Shown: piece by piece, positions 26,786 to 35,534 of the stretch
How positions within the stretch are numbered: the stretch's first letter is position 1
Layout: every line of letters starts with the position of its first letter
Origin: UBA4636 sp963650915
Lineage (GTDB): Bacteria > Bacillota > Clostridia > Christensenellales > Borkfalkiaceae
Reading direction: 5' to 3'
DNA: 64,000 bases
NCBI GenBank assembly: GCA_963650915.1
Contig: CAVJMJ010000011.1
Coordinates: forward strand, 16,554 to 80,553
Notes under the pieces: model-generated
Seen by the model: only the letters and a program-made list of their open reading frames with translations
The model's database searches: none
What the model was told of the DNA's origin: nothing
Made by a program: the position numbers and the translations under genes

Positions 26786-26959
26786 ATACTTTTATATGTG
26801 GCGTAAATTCTGCCTTTTTTATACGGGCGTAAATTTTACCTTTTGTTTTTATTTACATTGAGGCTTTTGAGCCTTATTGAGCAAAAATCACGACTGTTTT
26901 TTTGAAAAAGTTTACCCTAAAAGCCTGCGTTTTTTAATTCAATCTGCTTAAAAATACGA

Positions 26960-27061
26960 GATAACGGGCTTATAGAGGCACTTTTAGGCAAAACGCTTTT
27001 TTACGATTTAAGCGTTTAAACTTTATGCTTTGCACATTCAAACTATGTGCTTTGCACATTT
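26960..27061. repeat. Dispersed-repeat copy and two 22-bp tandem units
   Basis: The intergenic stretch 26786-27117 holds a dispersed-repeat copy (26960-26985, ATAACGGGCTTATAGAGGC) and two adjacent 22-bp units (27018-27039, 27040-27061; core TGCTTTGCACATT). I see no gene in it. Confidence 0.6.
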
Positions 27062-27117
27062 ACAAGCAGTGCACGAGCATAAAAACGATTGACCGAGAAA
27101 ACCGTTTTTCAACAAAC

Positions 27118-27519
27118 TTATTTAGACAATTCTTTTAACTTTTCATATGCGTTTTTACAATCGCCTACGTATCTGAAAGTATATTTTTTGCCGTTTACGT
27201 TTAAATTCAGCGTACCCCAGTTAAAATCGGTTTGCCCCAATCTAAACGGTTTATAATCTACGCTATATATCGTTTTTGTCGAAACTTTGTTACCGAGAAG
27301 GATAATATTTTTACCGTCGAAAGTTATCGGCGTTTTTGGTTGAAGCAAATAATCGATTAAAAAACACAGCGATGCAAAAAATATTGCCGCACCGAAAACC
27401 CAAACGGTTTTTTTCAGGGCAAAACCGAGTATAAAAAGCACGAGCCCGGAAACTACGAAACCTAAAATTACGTATAACGCTTTATTCGTTCTTTTTGCGA
27501 CGACAGACCCTTCTTCCAT
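27118..27519 (-). CDS. Small membrane protein with PH-like C-terminal domain, unknown function
   Basis: The 133-residue protein has two membrane helices (about 14-34 and 38-58) and a cytosolic beta-rich domain (about 62-125: ITFDGKNIILLG...TLNLNVNGKKYTFRYV) resembling bacterial PH domains. SD AGGGTGAG. I do not recognise a specific family. Confidence 0.65.
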   Translation of the reverse strand: MEEGSVVAKRTNKALYVILGFVVSGLVLFILGFALKKTVWVFGAAIFFASLCFLIDYLLQPKTPITFDGKNIILLGNKVSTKTIYSVDYKPFRLGQTDFNWGTLNLNVNGKKYTFRYVGDCKNAYEKLKELSK

Positions 27520-27624
27520 TCTCTCACCCTTTAAGTTTAATCAAACAAATTAAAAAAACAAGCGTTACCCTCCAAAGCATATTAACTTAATAGTTGCAGA
27601 AGGTAACGCCGTATCTAAAAAACA

Positions 27625-27699
27625 GTGGAGCGGATGATGGGAGTCGGACCCACCTCTCAAGCTTGGGAAGCTCGCATACTACCGATGTACTACACCCGC
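27625..27699 (-). tRNA. tRNA-Gly, anticodon CCC
   Basis: On the minus strand the acceptor arms GCGGGTG and CATCCGC pair over 7 bp. The anticodon stem CGAGC/GCTTG encloses the loop TTCCCAA, giving anticodon CCC for codon GGG. The T-arm GTGGG-TCCGACT-CCCAT is present, and CCA is encoded at 27625-27627. Confidence 0.93.
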
Positions 27700-27713
27700 A
27701 TATTACGGTATAT

Positions 27714-27742
27714 ATTTTATACGCAATTTTTCGGATTGTCAA
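27714..27742 (-). promoter_or_regulatory. Promoter of tRNA-Gly
   Basis: TTGACA (27737-27742), 17 bp, TAAAAT (27714-27719) on the minus strand, 15 bp upstream of the tRNA 5' end. Confidence 0.8.
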
Positions 27743-28056
27743 GAAAACTTCGGCGTTTTTATATAATTAAAGGGTTTTACCGTTTATTTGTTACCGAAAT
27801 TGTCGTTTTACGCAAATTATCCTTTTGCGCAAATTATCCTTTTGCTCAATTATATTTTTGCCACGCAGTTTTATTCCGCACTTTTTGCAAATTATTATTT
27901 TCCTCAAACGGTTAATTGTTTTTCGTAATCTTTTTTATAAGCGCGCAAAATTTGTTTAAACACACACGCTTGAATTTTTTATGTAAACACGCTAAATATT
28001 AAAAACGACTAATCGTTTTTTGTTTTTTTTGAAAATAAAAAGGGGCTAAAAGCCCC
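27743..28056. other. AT-rich intergenic stretch with 17-bp tandem units and a terminator
   Basis: Three near-copies of GCAAATTATCCTTTTGC lie at about 27810-27860. GGGGCT/AGCCCC (28042-28056) with T's on the minus strand forms a terminator for the ferritin-like gene, which ends at 28189. No gene seen. Confidence 0.55.
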
Positions 28057-28188
28057 GAATTTATTTTTATATTGCTATTTTATGTCTTAATTTACCAATC
28101 CCGCAACTTACTTTATATTGCTATTTTATATCGTAATTTATTTTATGCCTTAATTTATTTTTCAGCGGAATTGATTTTATTTACGACA

Positions 28189-29442
28189 TTATTTTTTACA
28201 ACCGACCTTCCCCCTTCCAACCGTCAAATTATCGGTTTTTCTATCTCTGAGTTCTTTTACGGGATGGGGCGCGGTTTCGTAACGCAAATCCTCGCCGTTT
28301 TGCGATATATACTTTTCGATAACTCTGTGGCTCGGATTTTTTTCGCCCGTTCCGACGAATCTTTTTTGGTACTTGTAATATTTACAATCGTCCTTAAGTT
28401 CGCTTACGGGAACGTAACCTTCGTTTACCGAGGTTATATTGCAATCGTTTAAGACTTCTCGTACGTATTTGATGTTCTCGCCGAATTTAATGAGTTCGGG
28501 GAAGTTTCCGTCGGCAATCACTTGGCACCAACATTTACCCTCGTAGGTTTTCAGTAAATCGGCGGCTTCGTGAAGATGTGCTACTTCCTGCTCGAAAATC
28601 TCCTCGTAAAGCCTCTTAAGGTTTTGATCGCTTTCGTCGTTATAGAGAGAATAATAAAGGTAACACTCGGTGTACTCGTGCATTAAATTGCATTCCAAAA
28701 GCGACAAGTCGGGGTCGATTAAACTTTCGTAACCCGTTACGTGCTGTTCCTCGATAAGGGCTATTTCGGAAAACATTTTTCTGCCTAAATCGTCGGGGTA
28801 GTAACTTCCGACGTTCATATAAAAGTTCATGGTTTGCTGTTCCGCCGCCGTAATGATGCCGACGTCGATGTTGGTTATTATGTCATTTTTTGAAGAGTTT
28901 ACGGCAAACCTTACGTCGTCGTCGGGGTGGCGGAATTCGGCAACCGTCGGGCGACCGGGCATAACCTCGGTGTAGTCGCCGAGGTATAACTCAAAGTTTT
29001 TGCCCTCTTCCATTTCGAGAAGATCGGAAAACCTGTACAGATGGTCGAAATCTTCCAAAAGAGCAAAGTCGAGTTGTTGTTTTACCACGTAGTTTTTAGC
29101 GCGTTTTGCCAAAATCGCAGTTAAATCTACGGCAAGTTGCTCGTAAGCAAGAGTGGTTTCGAGAAGATTTTCGTCTTTCGGCTTGCAAGAAGCAAGCATT
29201 TTGTGCTGAATTTGTTCCTGACGCCTCGTAAAAGCAAGGCGTCTGCGCACGTCGTTGCTATAAGTGTGTCTGTCGATTTGATGACTGTTAAAATTTGCTT
29301 CGAATTCCGTCCCTTGCGCCAAAATAAGTCTTACCTTTGTGTAGGGACTTACTTCCAGTTTATCGTAGGTTTTTTGAGGAATTTTGCTTAGAGGAAGAAT
29401 AAAGTTTTCAAGTTTTTTCGGTTTTAATTCAAAGGGATTCAT
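28189..29442 (-). CDS. Ferritin-like (putative di-iron) protein of unknown function
   Basis: The 417-residue soluble protein has a central helical region with Glu/His patterns expected of a ferritin-like four-helix bundle: EQLAVDLTAI, EDFDHLYRF, EIALIEEQHVTGYES, HEYTECYLYY and EQEVAHLHEAADLL, the EEQH and EVAHLHE pairs being likely iron ligands. The N-terminal 60 residues and the C-terminal 110 (with CKYYKYQKRF and basic residues) are unlike ferritins. It could be a spore-coat or oxidative-stress protein, but that is guesswork. SD AGGAG before ATG; own terminator. Confidence 0.6.
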   Translation of the reverse strand: MNPFELKPKKLENFILPLSKIPQKTYDKLEVSPYTKVRLILAQGTEFEANFNSHQIDRHTYSNDVRRRLAFTRRQEQIQHKMLASCKPKDENLLETTLAYEQLAVDLTAILAKRAKNYVVKQQLDFALLEDFDHLYRFSDLLEMEEGKNFELYLGDYTEVMPGRPTVAEFRHPDDDVRFAVNSSKNDIITNIDVGIITAAEQQTMNFYMNVGSYYPDDLGRKMFSEIALIEEQHVTGYESLIDPDLSLLECNLMHEYTECYLYYSLYNDESDQNLKRLYEEIFEQEVAHLHEAADLLKTYEGKCWCQVIADGNFPELIKFGENIKYVREVLNDCNITSVNEGYVPVSELKDDCKYYKYQKRFVGTGEKNPSHRVIEKYISQNGEDLRYETAPHPVKELRDRKTDNLTVGRGKVGCKK

Positions 29443-29599
29443 TGTTTACTCCTATATAGCGTATTGCCGAAAAAAATGATTGCCTTTCTATTCTGGTTTT
29501 ATACTACGAATCGAAAATCGAAATAAAAAAACGACAAAAAACAAAACAAAAAAGAGGCGTAATATGAATAGAAAACCGTAAAAAATAAAACAAAAAAGA

Positions 29600-29637
29600 G
29601 GCAAAAACCGACCTATAGCCCGACTTTTGCCCTTTTT
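29600..29637 (-). terminator. Terminator of the nucleoside ABC operon, loop formed by the dispersed repeat
   Basis: GGCAAAA/TTTTGCC flank the dispersed-repeat core (CGACCTATAGCCCGAC) as loop, with T runs on both strands. Between it and the permease stop lie five 13-bp units of TTTGCATTTTATC type (about 29700-29772). Confidence 0.7.
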
Positions 29638-29763
29638 GATTTTTCCTTTTAAAATTCAACAATTAGTTTTTATGCCCATAAAAACTAAGGTTGCCTTTTA
29701 TCTTTTGCCTTTTATCTTTGCATTTTACCTTTGCATTTTATCTTTGCATTTTATCTTTGCATT

Positions 29764-30723
29764 TTACCTTTGACCTTTTTCGTAAGGAATGCCTTCCGCT
29801 TTAGGACAACCCGATTTTTTAGCCGTAACGGCTAAAACTATAAGTACTACGAAGTACGGTATCATGTTATAAAAGTACATCGGCATGCCCAAAACTTTCA
29901 AAAACGAAATTTGAGATGACAGTACGCCGAGGCATTTTAAAAGCCCGAACATAAGCGCACCGAGGACTATTCCGAGAGGCTTCCAGTTACCGAAAATCAT
30001 AATTGCGAGTGCCAAAAAGCCCGTGCCCGCAACGGTTGATTCGGCAGTGCCCGCCGACGTCGTTGCGGCGTATACGTAACCGCCCAAGCCAGCCAACGCA
30101 CCGGAAATCGTGGTTCCGAGGTAACGCATTTTGTATACGTTTATGCCGACGCTTGCCGCCGCCTGAGGATGTTCTCCGCAAGCACGCATTCTTAGCCCCG
30201 TCTTGGTTTTATAAAGCCATAACGACAACAAAACGAAAAGGACAATGACGACGAAGGTCGAAATATACGCTTTATCGAAGAAAATCTTCAATATAGACGG
30301 AAGATTATCGTTGTGTATAACGTACCCCGTGCCTTGTGCGGGCATAACGACCTTTTCCTGATTGAACAACACGAGTGATATACTGCATACGAGTGCGGGT
30401 GCAAGCATGTTTAACGCCGTACCACCTATCGTCTGATCGGCCTTAAGGTTTATCGCCGAAAAGGAAAGTAAAAGTGAAAATATCGCACCTGCCAAAGCCG
30501 ATACGAGCATTGACAAAATAAACAACCAACTGCCCGATACGACGTTATTTTCCAACATTGCTTTTGCAAACATTGCGCCGACGAAGGAGCCGAAAATCAT
30601 AATACCGTCCAAGGCGATGTTGATAATACCGCTTCTTTCGGCAAACACGCCTGCAAGCGCGACTATCAAAAGAGGTATTGCGCAAATAATAACTTGCTGC
30701 ATTATAAATACGAAACTATCCAT
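29764..30723 (-). CDS. Nucleoside ABC transporter permease (NupQ/YufQ-like)
   Basis: The 319-residue branched-chain-transporter-type permease has about 8-10 helices. It shows the family pattern FAERSGIINIALDGIMIFGSFVGA near the N-terminus and LRMRACGEHPQAAASVGINV in the cytoplasmic coupling loop. It pairs with the upstream permease, ATPase and BMP-family binding protein to import purine nucleosides or related compounds. SD AAGGAGG. Confidence 0.9.
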   Translation of the reverse strand: MDSFVFIMQQVIICAIPLLIVALAGVFAERSGIINIALDGIMIFGSFVGAMFAKAMLENNVVSGSWLFILSMLVSALAGAIFSLLLSFSAINLKADQTIGGTALNMLAPALVCSISLVLFNQEKVVMPAQGTGYVIHNDNLPSILKIFFDKAYISTFVVIVLFVLLSLWLYKTKTGLRMRACGEHPQAAASVGINVYKMRYLGTTISGALAGLGGYVYAATTSAGTAESTVAGTGFLALAIMIFGNWKPLGIVLGALMFGLLKCLGVLSSQISFLKVLGMPMYFYNMIPYFVVLIVLAVTAKKSGCPKAEGIPYEKGQR

Positions 30724-30735
30724 TTTAGCCCTCCT

Positions 30736-32031
30736 TTACTTTATCGCCATATCGGTTATCGTCGTTTTTTCGTCAAATTGATTATCGTCGGTCTTTCCGT
30801 CGTCCGATATGCCGTCGGTCTTTCCGTCGTCCGATTTTTGGTTATCTTTCTTTTTTAGTCCGATTTTTTTATTTTTAAAAAAGTCGAAGGATATTCCCCT
30901 TTTGTTATCGGATTTTTGATTTTTGGCGCGTTGAATAAGTTCGGTAATCAAACGAACGAAGCCGGCAAAATAAATAATTACGGCAACGATGATGTCTGCT
31001 ATATATTTATTGAAGCCGATACCTTGAAGATATTGACCGCCCATCGCCAAATATTGCAATAAAATGCCCGAGAAGATTATACCGACGGGGTTGCTTCCCG
31101 CAAGTAACGCCACGGGGATTCCGTTAAAGCCCGCCGAAGGAAGGGTCATGTAAACGCTCTTAAAGTTAAATTCGATACCGGGGTTGAGGTAGTATAAGGC
31201 ACCGCCCGTTGCCGAAAGCCCGCCGGCTATCGCCATGCTCAAAATTATATTGAGTTTTGCGTTCATACCCGCATAAAGCGACGCGTTTTTGTTGTATCCG
31301 CACGCTTTAAGTTCGTAACCGAAAACCGTTTTGTTAAGTAATATATAGATGACTACGGCGGCTAAAATCGCAATAAATATACCGCAATCGATATAAGAGC
31401 CTTTCAGTAATTTATCAAGCCCCAAAGTAGGAGTGGACGCCCCCGTCGAGGAAGTCGTGATAAGATAAGCCGATTTACCCATGCCGACGTTTTTAAGGTC
31501 GCTTGACTCGAAAACCCAAGTTACTATATTTGCGGCAATCCAGTTTGTCATAATGCAAACGATTACTTCGTTCACTTTAAGTAGAGACTTAAAAGCACCG
31601 GGTATCGCTCCCCACAATGCGCCGAACAAAAAGCCGACGAAAAGTGCGAGAAGCCAAACCATGAATTTTCCGAACCCTGTGTTTGCATGGATAGAAAGCG
31701 CAACGAGAAGGGAACCCATGGTACCCATAAGGTACTGACCGGGGGCGCCGATGTTAAACAAGCCCGTTTTAAAGGCTATGGCAACCGAAAGCCCCGTAAA
31801 GATAAGGGGAACGGAATAGAAAATCATGTTTCCCAAATCCATTTTTATCATATTGCCGTTTCCGGAGCCGAAAGGTCCTACGAACAACTTACCCAAGCCT
31901 AAAAACGCATCGCTCGGAGTGGTGTTTTCCGAAGATAACGACAATATAAGCATTACGACGAAACCTACCAACATTCCCGCAAGAATGCATGCAAGACTTG
32001 CCAAAATAGGTTGTAAAGCCTTTTTATTCAT
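30736..32031 (-). CDS. Nucleoside ABC transporter permease (NupP/YufP-like)
   Basis: The start is ATG 32031 (431 residues), because GGAGG lies 7 nt upstream; an in-frame ATG 30 bases further up has no SD. About ten helices with the coupling loop YELKACGYNKNASLYAGMN. A C-terminal cytoplasmic tail of about 70 residues is Asp/Lys-rich with repeated SDDGKTDGISDDGKTDD, probably from repeat expansion. The gene overlaps the ATPase gene by 8 bases. Confidence 0.9.
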   Translation of the reverse strand: MNKKALQPILASLACILAGMLVGFVVMLILSLSSENTTPSDAFLGLGKLFVGPFGSGNGNMIKMDLGNMIFYSVPLIFTGLSVAIAFKTGLFNIGAPGQYLMGTMGSLLVALSIHANTGFGKFMVWLLALFVGFLFGALWGAIPGAFKSLLKVNEVIVCIMTNWIAANIVTWVFESSDLKNVGMGKSAYLITTSSTGASTPTLGLDKLLKGSYIDCGIFIAILAAVVIYILLNKTVFGYELKACGYNKNASLYAGMNAKLNIILSMAIAGGLSATGGALYYLNPGIEFNFKSVYMTLPSAGFNGIPVALLAGSNPVGIIFSGILLQYLAMGGQYLQGIGFNKYIADIIVAVIIYFAGFVRLITELIQRAKNQKSDNKRGISFDFFKNKKIGLKKKDNQKSDDGKTDGISDDGKTDDNQFDEKTTITDMAIK

Positions 32032-33619
32032 CGCACACCTCCTCGCCGTCGCGTTTGGCACCCGACATGTATAAACCGAGTTCTTGCCCGGTAATTTTTT
32101 TAGGATCGAGTTCGCCGGTGATTTCGCCCTCGTACATAACGAGGATTCTGTCCGATAAATTCATGACCTCGTCGAGTTCGAGGGAAACGAGCAGTACTGC
32201 CGCCCCCTCGTCCCGCATTTGGACTATTTTACCGTGGATATATTCGATTGCACCTACATCTAAGCCCCTCGTCGGTTGGACGGCTATAAGCAAGCCTTTG
32301 TTCCTGTCCATTTCACGTGCGACGATAGCCTTTTGCTGATTTCCGCCCGACATTCCGCGTGCGATTGAGTTTACCCCCTCACTGCTTCTGATATCGAAGT
32401 CGCCTATAAGTTTATCGGCGTATTTTTCGACCTCGTCGAAACGTATAAACAACCTCTTTTTAAAATCGTTTTCAAAGTAACGTTGCAATACGAGATCTTG
32501 TTGAAGGGAATAATCGAGGATAAGCCCGTGTTTGTGTCTGTCTTCGGGAATATGGCTTAACCCGTGGGTGTTTTTGTAACGTATAGACTTATGCGTTACG
32601 TCCTCGCCGTACAAATAAACGGTACCGCTTTCGAGTTTTTCAAGCCCCGTAATACCTTGAACGAGTTCGGTTTGCCCGTTGCCGTCGATACCCGCGATGC
32701 AAACGATTTCCCCCTTTCTTACGTTGAAGGAAAGGTTCTTTACGGCGTCCTTTTTATGTGTTTTGCTTTTTACGCAAATATTTTCTACTTTTAAAACTTC
32801 TTCGCCTGGGACGGAATCTTTTTTGTCTACGGCAAAGTTAACGTGTCTTCCCACCATCATTTCGGAAAGTTGCTCTTTGGTGGTGTCTTTAACGTTTACG
32901 GTACCGATGCATTTTCCCTTTCTTAAAACGGTGCATCTGTCGGATACCGCCATGATTTCGTTAAGTTTATGGGTGATGAAAAGAATGGATTTGCCCTCTT
33001 TCTTAAGCCCCTTCATTATCGACATGAGTTCGTCTATCTCTTGCGGGGTAAGAACGGCTGTCGGCTCGTCGAAAATCAAAACTTCGTTATTGCGGTAAAG
33101 CATCTTTAAAATTTCGACGCGTTGTTGCATGCCGACTGTAATATCTTCTATTTTTGCGTCGGGATCGACTTTTAAACCGTATCTGTTTGAAAGTTCAATC
33201 ACCTTTTGGCGTGCTTCTTTGGTTTTTAAAACGCCTAAAAAACTGTCTTCCGCACCGAGTATGATGTTTTCGAGCACGGTAAAACATTCGACCAGTTTAA
33301 AGTGTTGATGTACCATACCTATACCGAGCGCGGTAGCGTCGTTAGGGTCGTTAATTTTTACTTCTTTTCCGTCTTTTTTGATGTAACCTTCATCGGGTTG
33401 ATAAAGTCCGAAAAGCACGCTCATAAGCGTTGACTTTCCCGCACCGTTTTCGCCTAAAAGTGCGTGGATTTCCCCTCTTTTAAGTTGAAGGTTGATATCG
33501 TCGTTTGCCTTGAAAATGCCGTTATTCTTAGGAAATTCCTTGGTAATATGACACATTTCTATAACGAAAGGCGTTTTTAAAGTCTCTTCTGTCATTTGAG
33601 AAGTTTTGGCTTCAATCAT
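32024..33619 (-). CDS. Nucleoside ABC transporter ATP-binding protein (NupO/YufO-like)
   Basis: The 531-residue protein has two fused ABC domains. The first has LLGENGAGKSTLMSV (Walker A), DITVGMQQRVEILK (signature) and VLIFDEPTAVLTPQ (Walker B). The second has the degenerate Walker A GIDGNGQTELVQ and signature GMSGGNQQKAIVARE. This arrangement is typical of nucleoside and sugar importers. SD AGGAG before ATG 33619. A 13-bp stem lies between bmp and this gene. Confidence 0.93.
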   Translation of the reverse strand: MIEAKTSQMTEETLKTPFVIEMCHITKEFPKNNGIFKANDDINLQLKRGEIHALLGENGAGKSTLMSVLFGLYQPDEGYIKKDGKEVKINDPNDATALGIGMVHQHFKLVECFTVLENIILGAEDSFLGVLKTKEARQKVIELSNRYGLKVDPDAKIEDITVGMQQRVEILKMLYRNNEVLIFDEPTAVLTPQEIDELMSIMKGLKKEGKSILFITHKLNEIMAVSDRCTVLRKGKCIGTVNVKDTTKEQLSEMMVGRHVNFAVDKKDSVPGEEVLKVENICVKSKTHKKDAVKNLSFNVRKGEIVCIAGIDGNGQTELVQGITGLEKLESGTVYLYGEDVTHKSIRYKNTHGLSHIPEDRHKHGLILDYSLQQDLVLQRYFENDFKKRLFIRFDEVEKYADKLIGDFDIRSSEGVNSIARGMSGGNQQKAIVAREMDRNKGLLIAVQPTRGLDVGAIEYIHGKIVQMRDEGAAVLLVSLELDEVMNLSDRILVMYEGEITGELDPKKITGQELGLYMSGAKRDGEEVCDE

Positions 33620-33665
33620 TGTATACTCCTACTAAGCCTCGACGCGTTTTTTGCGCCGAATACGG

Positions 33666-33696
33666 GAAAGGCTCCCACGATAAGTGGAAGCCTTTC
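33666..33696 (-). promoter_or_regulatory. Stable intercistronic hairpin between the bmp and ATPase genes
   Basis: GAAAGGCTTCCAC pairs with GTGGGAGCCTTTC around a 5-nt loop on the minus strand, with no T run. Such hairpins after a binding-protein gene usually stabilise its mRNA and lower downstream expression. Confidence 0.65.
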
Positions 33697-33750
33697 GTAC
33701 GGATTCCTGCGTTATATAAAATATAAAGAGGTGTCCTGTAATCTTTATAA

Positions 33751-34878
33751 TTATGCTTCAAAGTCGATTGCGACTTTGGTTAACCCGAGAGCTGTAAGCC
33801 AAGTTGTGTTGTTGCAGTCGTCGGGAGCGTTCGCACTTACGGTTAACGTACCGTTTGCGATTTGTGCAAACAAAGCGTTGTATTCGGTAACGGTGAACTT
33901 AGTCATCGACCAAGTAGCGGTGGGAAGACCGGTAGCGTTATCGGAAGCGCCGAGGTTGGAAGTCTTGCCGGCAAGTTTAGTATCCCAATTGCCTGCGTAA
34001 TATTCGGTAAGAATGAGTTGAACGGATTCTTTTAATCCTTTAACGGCACTCGTGATAACATGGTTCGATAAAGAACTCTGGTCAACGTCTACACCGATGA
34101 TTTTAGCCGTAGCGCCTTTGGATTCGGCAGCCGCTTTAACCGATTCGAACATAGAACCGCCGCAAGAGAATACTACCTGGGTACCTGCGGTATACCAGCC
34201 GGAAATTTGAGTTTGAAGTTCGGTGGAGGCACTGAATGCGTCGCCATATTTGAAACTATATTTCATTTGGATAGCACCGTCTTCCAAATTCATCATTTTA
34301 GCGGCAGCTTCCGCACCTTGAATGAAACCGAAACCGAAACGGTTGCAAGCGGGATTGTTTCCGCCACCGCCTAAAGTAGCACCCAATTTGGTGTAACCTT
34401 CTCTTACTGCGGCATAACCTGCAAGGAAGCCGGATTCTTGTTCTTTATAGGTAACTACGGTAACGTTGGTAAGTGCGTTACGTTTTGCATCGGTCAATGT
34501 CAAACCGTCGATGAATATGAATTTAACGGTAGGGTTTTGCGTAGCAACTGTGGTCATTGCGGTAGCCTGTAAATAGCCGGGGGCAACGATAACTTTTGCG
34601 CCGTTGTTAATGGCTTGGTTCATAGCGGCAATACGATCGTTATCGGTAGCTGCCGAACCGTTAGCGGGCTGATAATACTTGTAAGTTTTGCCGTTTGCTT
34701 CGGCGTAAGCCTTAGCACCTTCGTAAGTACCCTCGTTGAAACCGCCGTCCTTTAACTGACCGACGTCGGTTACGACTGCGATTTCGGATTCTTTCTTGTT
34801 TTCGGTGCAAGCCGTAAAGCAGGCGCATGCGCCGAGGACTAAGAGTGCGGAGAGGATAATTGCCAATACTTTCTTCAT
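33751..34878 (-). CDS. BMP-family nucleoside-binding lipoprotein
   Basis: The 375-residue lipoprotein has a signal peptide with candidate lipobox cysteines (LVLGAC, FTAC). It belongs to the BMP/PnrA/Med family of nucleoside-binding proteins: VTDVGQLKDGGFNEGTYEGAKAY at the mature N-terminus, VIVAPGYLQATAM, FIFIDG, QESGFLAGYAAV and IIGVDVDQSS are characteristic. It captures nucleosides outside the cell for the importer encoded downstream. SD AAAGGAG. The mRNA leader is about 346 nt and highly structured. Confidence 0.93.
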   Translation of the reverse strand: MKKVLAIILSALLVLGACACFTACTENKKESEIAVVTDVGQLKDGGFNEGTYEGAKAYAEANGKTYKYYQPANGSAATDNDRIAAMNQAINNGAKVIVAPGYLQATAMTTVATQNPTVKFIFIDGLTLTDAKRNALTNVTVVTYKEQESGFLAGYAAVREGYTKLGATLGGGGNNPACNRFGFGFIQGAEAAAKMMNLEDGAIQMKYSFKYGDAFSASTELQTQISGWYTAGTQVVFSCGGSMFESVKAAAESKGATAKIIGVDVDQSSLSNHVITSAVKGLKESVQLILTEYYAGNWDTKLAGKTSNLGASDNATGLPTATWSMTKFTVTEYNALFAQIANGTLTVSANAPDDCNNTTWLTALGLTKVAIDFEA

Positions 34879-34884
34879 TTTTGT

Positions 34885-35224
34885 CTCCTTTAAAATTTAT
34901 TTGCGCTTTCGCGCTACGGGAATGAATAAACCCGTTCTACCCTTTACGTATAAGTCGCTACGTGACGACTTACGTATTATGTCGCTATGCGACGACGCAA
35001 CGGCTAATAAAAGCCGTCGATGTCTTTTGCGTTTGACCAAAGTCAAACGCAAAAGGGGTACCCCTTTTTGCAAATATTCCTTTTATTTTTCAGTCCGTTT
35101 TATTTAATTGATTGTACTTAGTCTACTACTTCCGACCCGTTTTTTATAGTCGCCGTAAAACTTTGCGACTTTTAAATCGACACTAATCGACAAATTTTTA
35201 AAAATGCCGACAACTTGTGATTAC
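34885..35224 (-). promoter_or_regulatory. Long structured 5' leader of the nucleoside ABC operon
   Basis: Seven successive hairpins are readable on the minus strand: AAAAGGGG/CCCCTTTT (35051-35068), a 14-bp stem CTTTTGCGTTTGAC/GTCAAACGCAAAAG (35024-35055), ACGGC/GCCGT, GTCGC/GCGAC, an imperfect ACGTAAGTCG/CGACTTATACGT stem, ACGGG/CCCGT and GCGC/GCGC. The first two share sequence and cannot form together. No known riboswitch class is recognised. Confidence 0.6.
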
Positions 35225-35230
35225 ATAACT

Positions 35231-35258
35231 ATAATACCACAAAATGTGGGATTGTCAA
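35231..35258 (-). promoter_or_regulatory. Promoter of the nucleoside ABC operon
   Basis: TTGACA (35253-35258), 16 bp, TATTAT (35231-35236) on the minus strand. Predicted start near 35224. Confidence 0.75.
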
Positions 35259-35534
35259 TTATTTTTTTACCGCTTTTTTAAAATTTTCGGATATATTTTT
35301 TGTGAAATTTCCGTTGTCGTTTTTCGGTGTTTCCTTATTATATATTGGAATTTTTTTCTTTTAAAAAAACGCCTTTTTGACTATAAAAAACCGATTTTAG
35401 TTTATCGAATATCCAAACGATATTTATAAAAAGCCCGCCTATATGCCCGTTATCGCCTGTTTTGAAGATAACGACAAAAAAACTTGTTGAAAAATATGCT
35501 TTTATTTTTTATATATGAAAGCCTTTTTTACTGC

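Noticed and set aside
34885..35224. Purine riboswitch before the nucleoside importer
   Set aside because: The conserved purine-aptamer loops and three-way junction are not found. Only unclassified hairpins are present.
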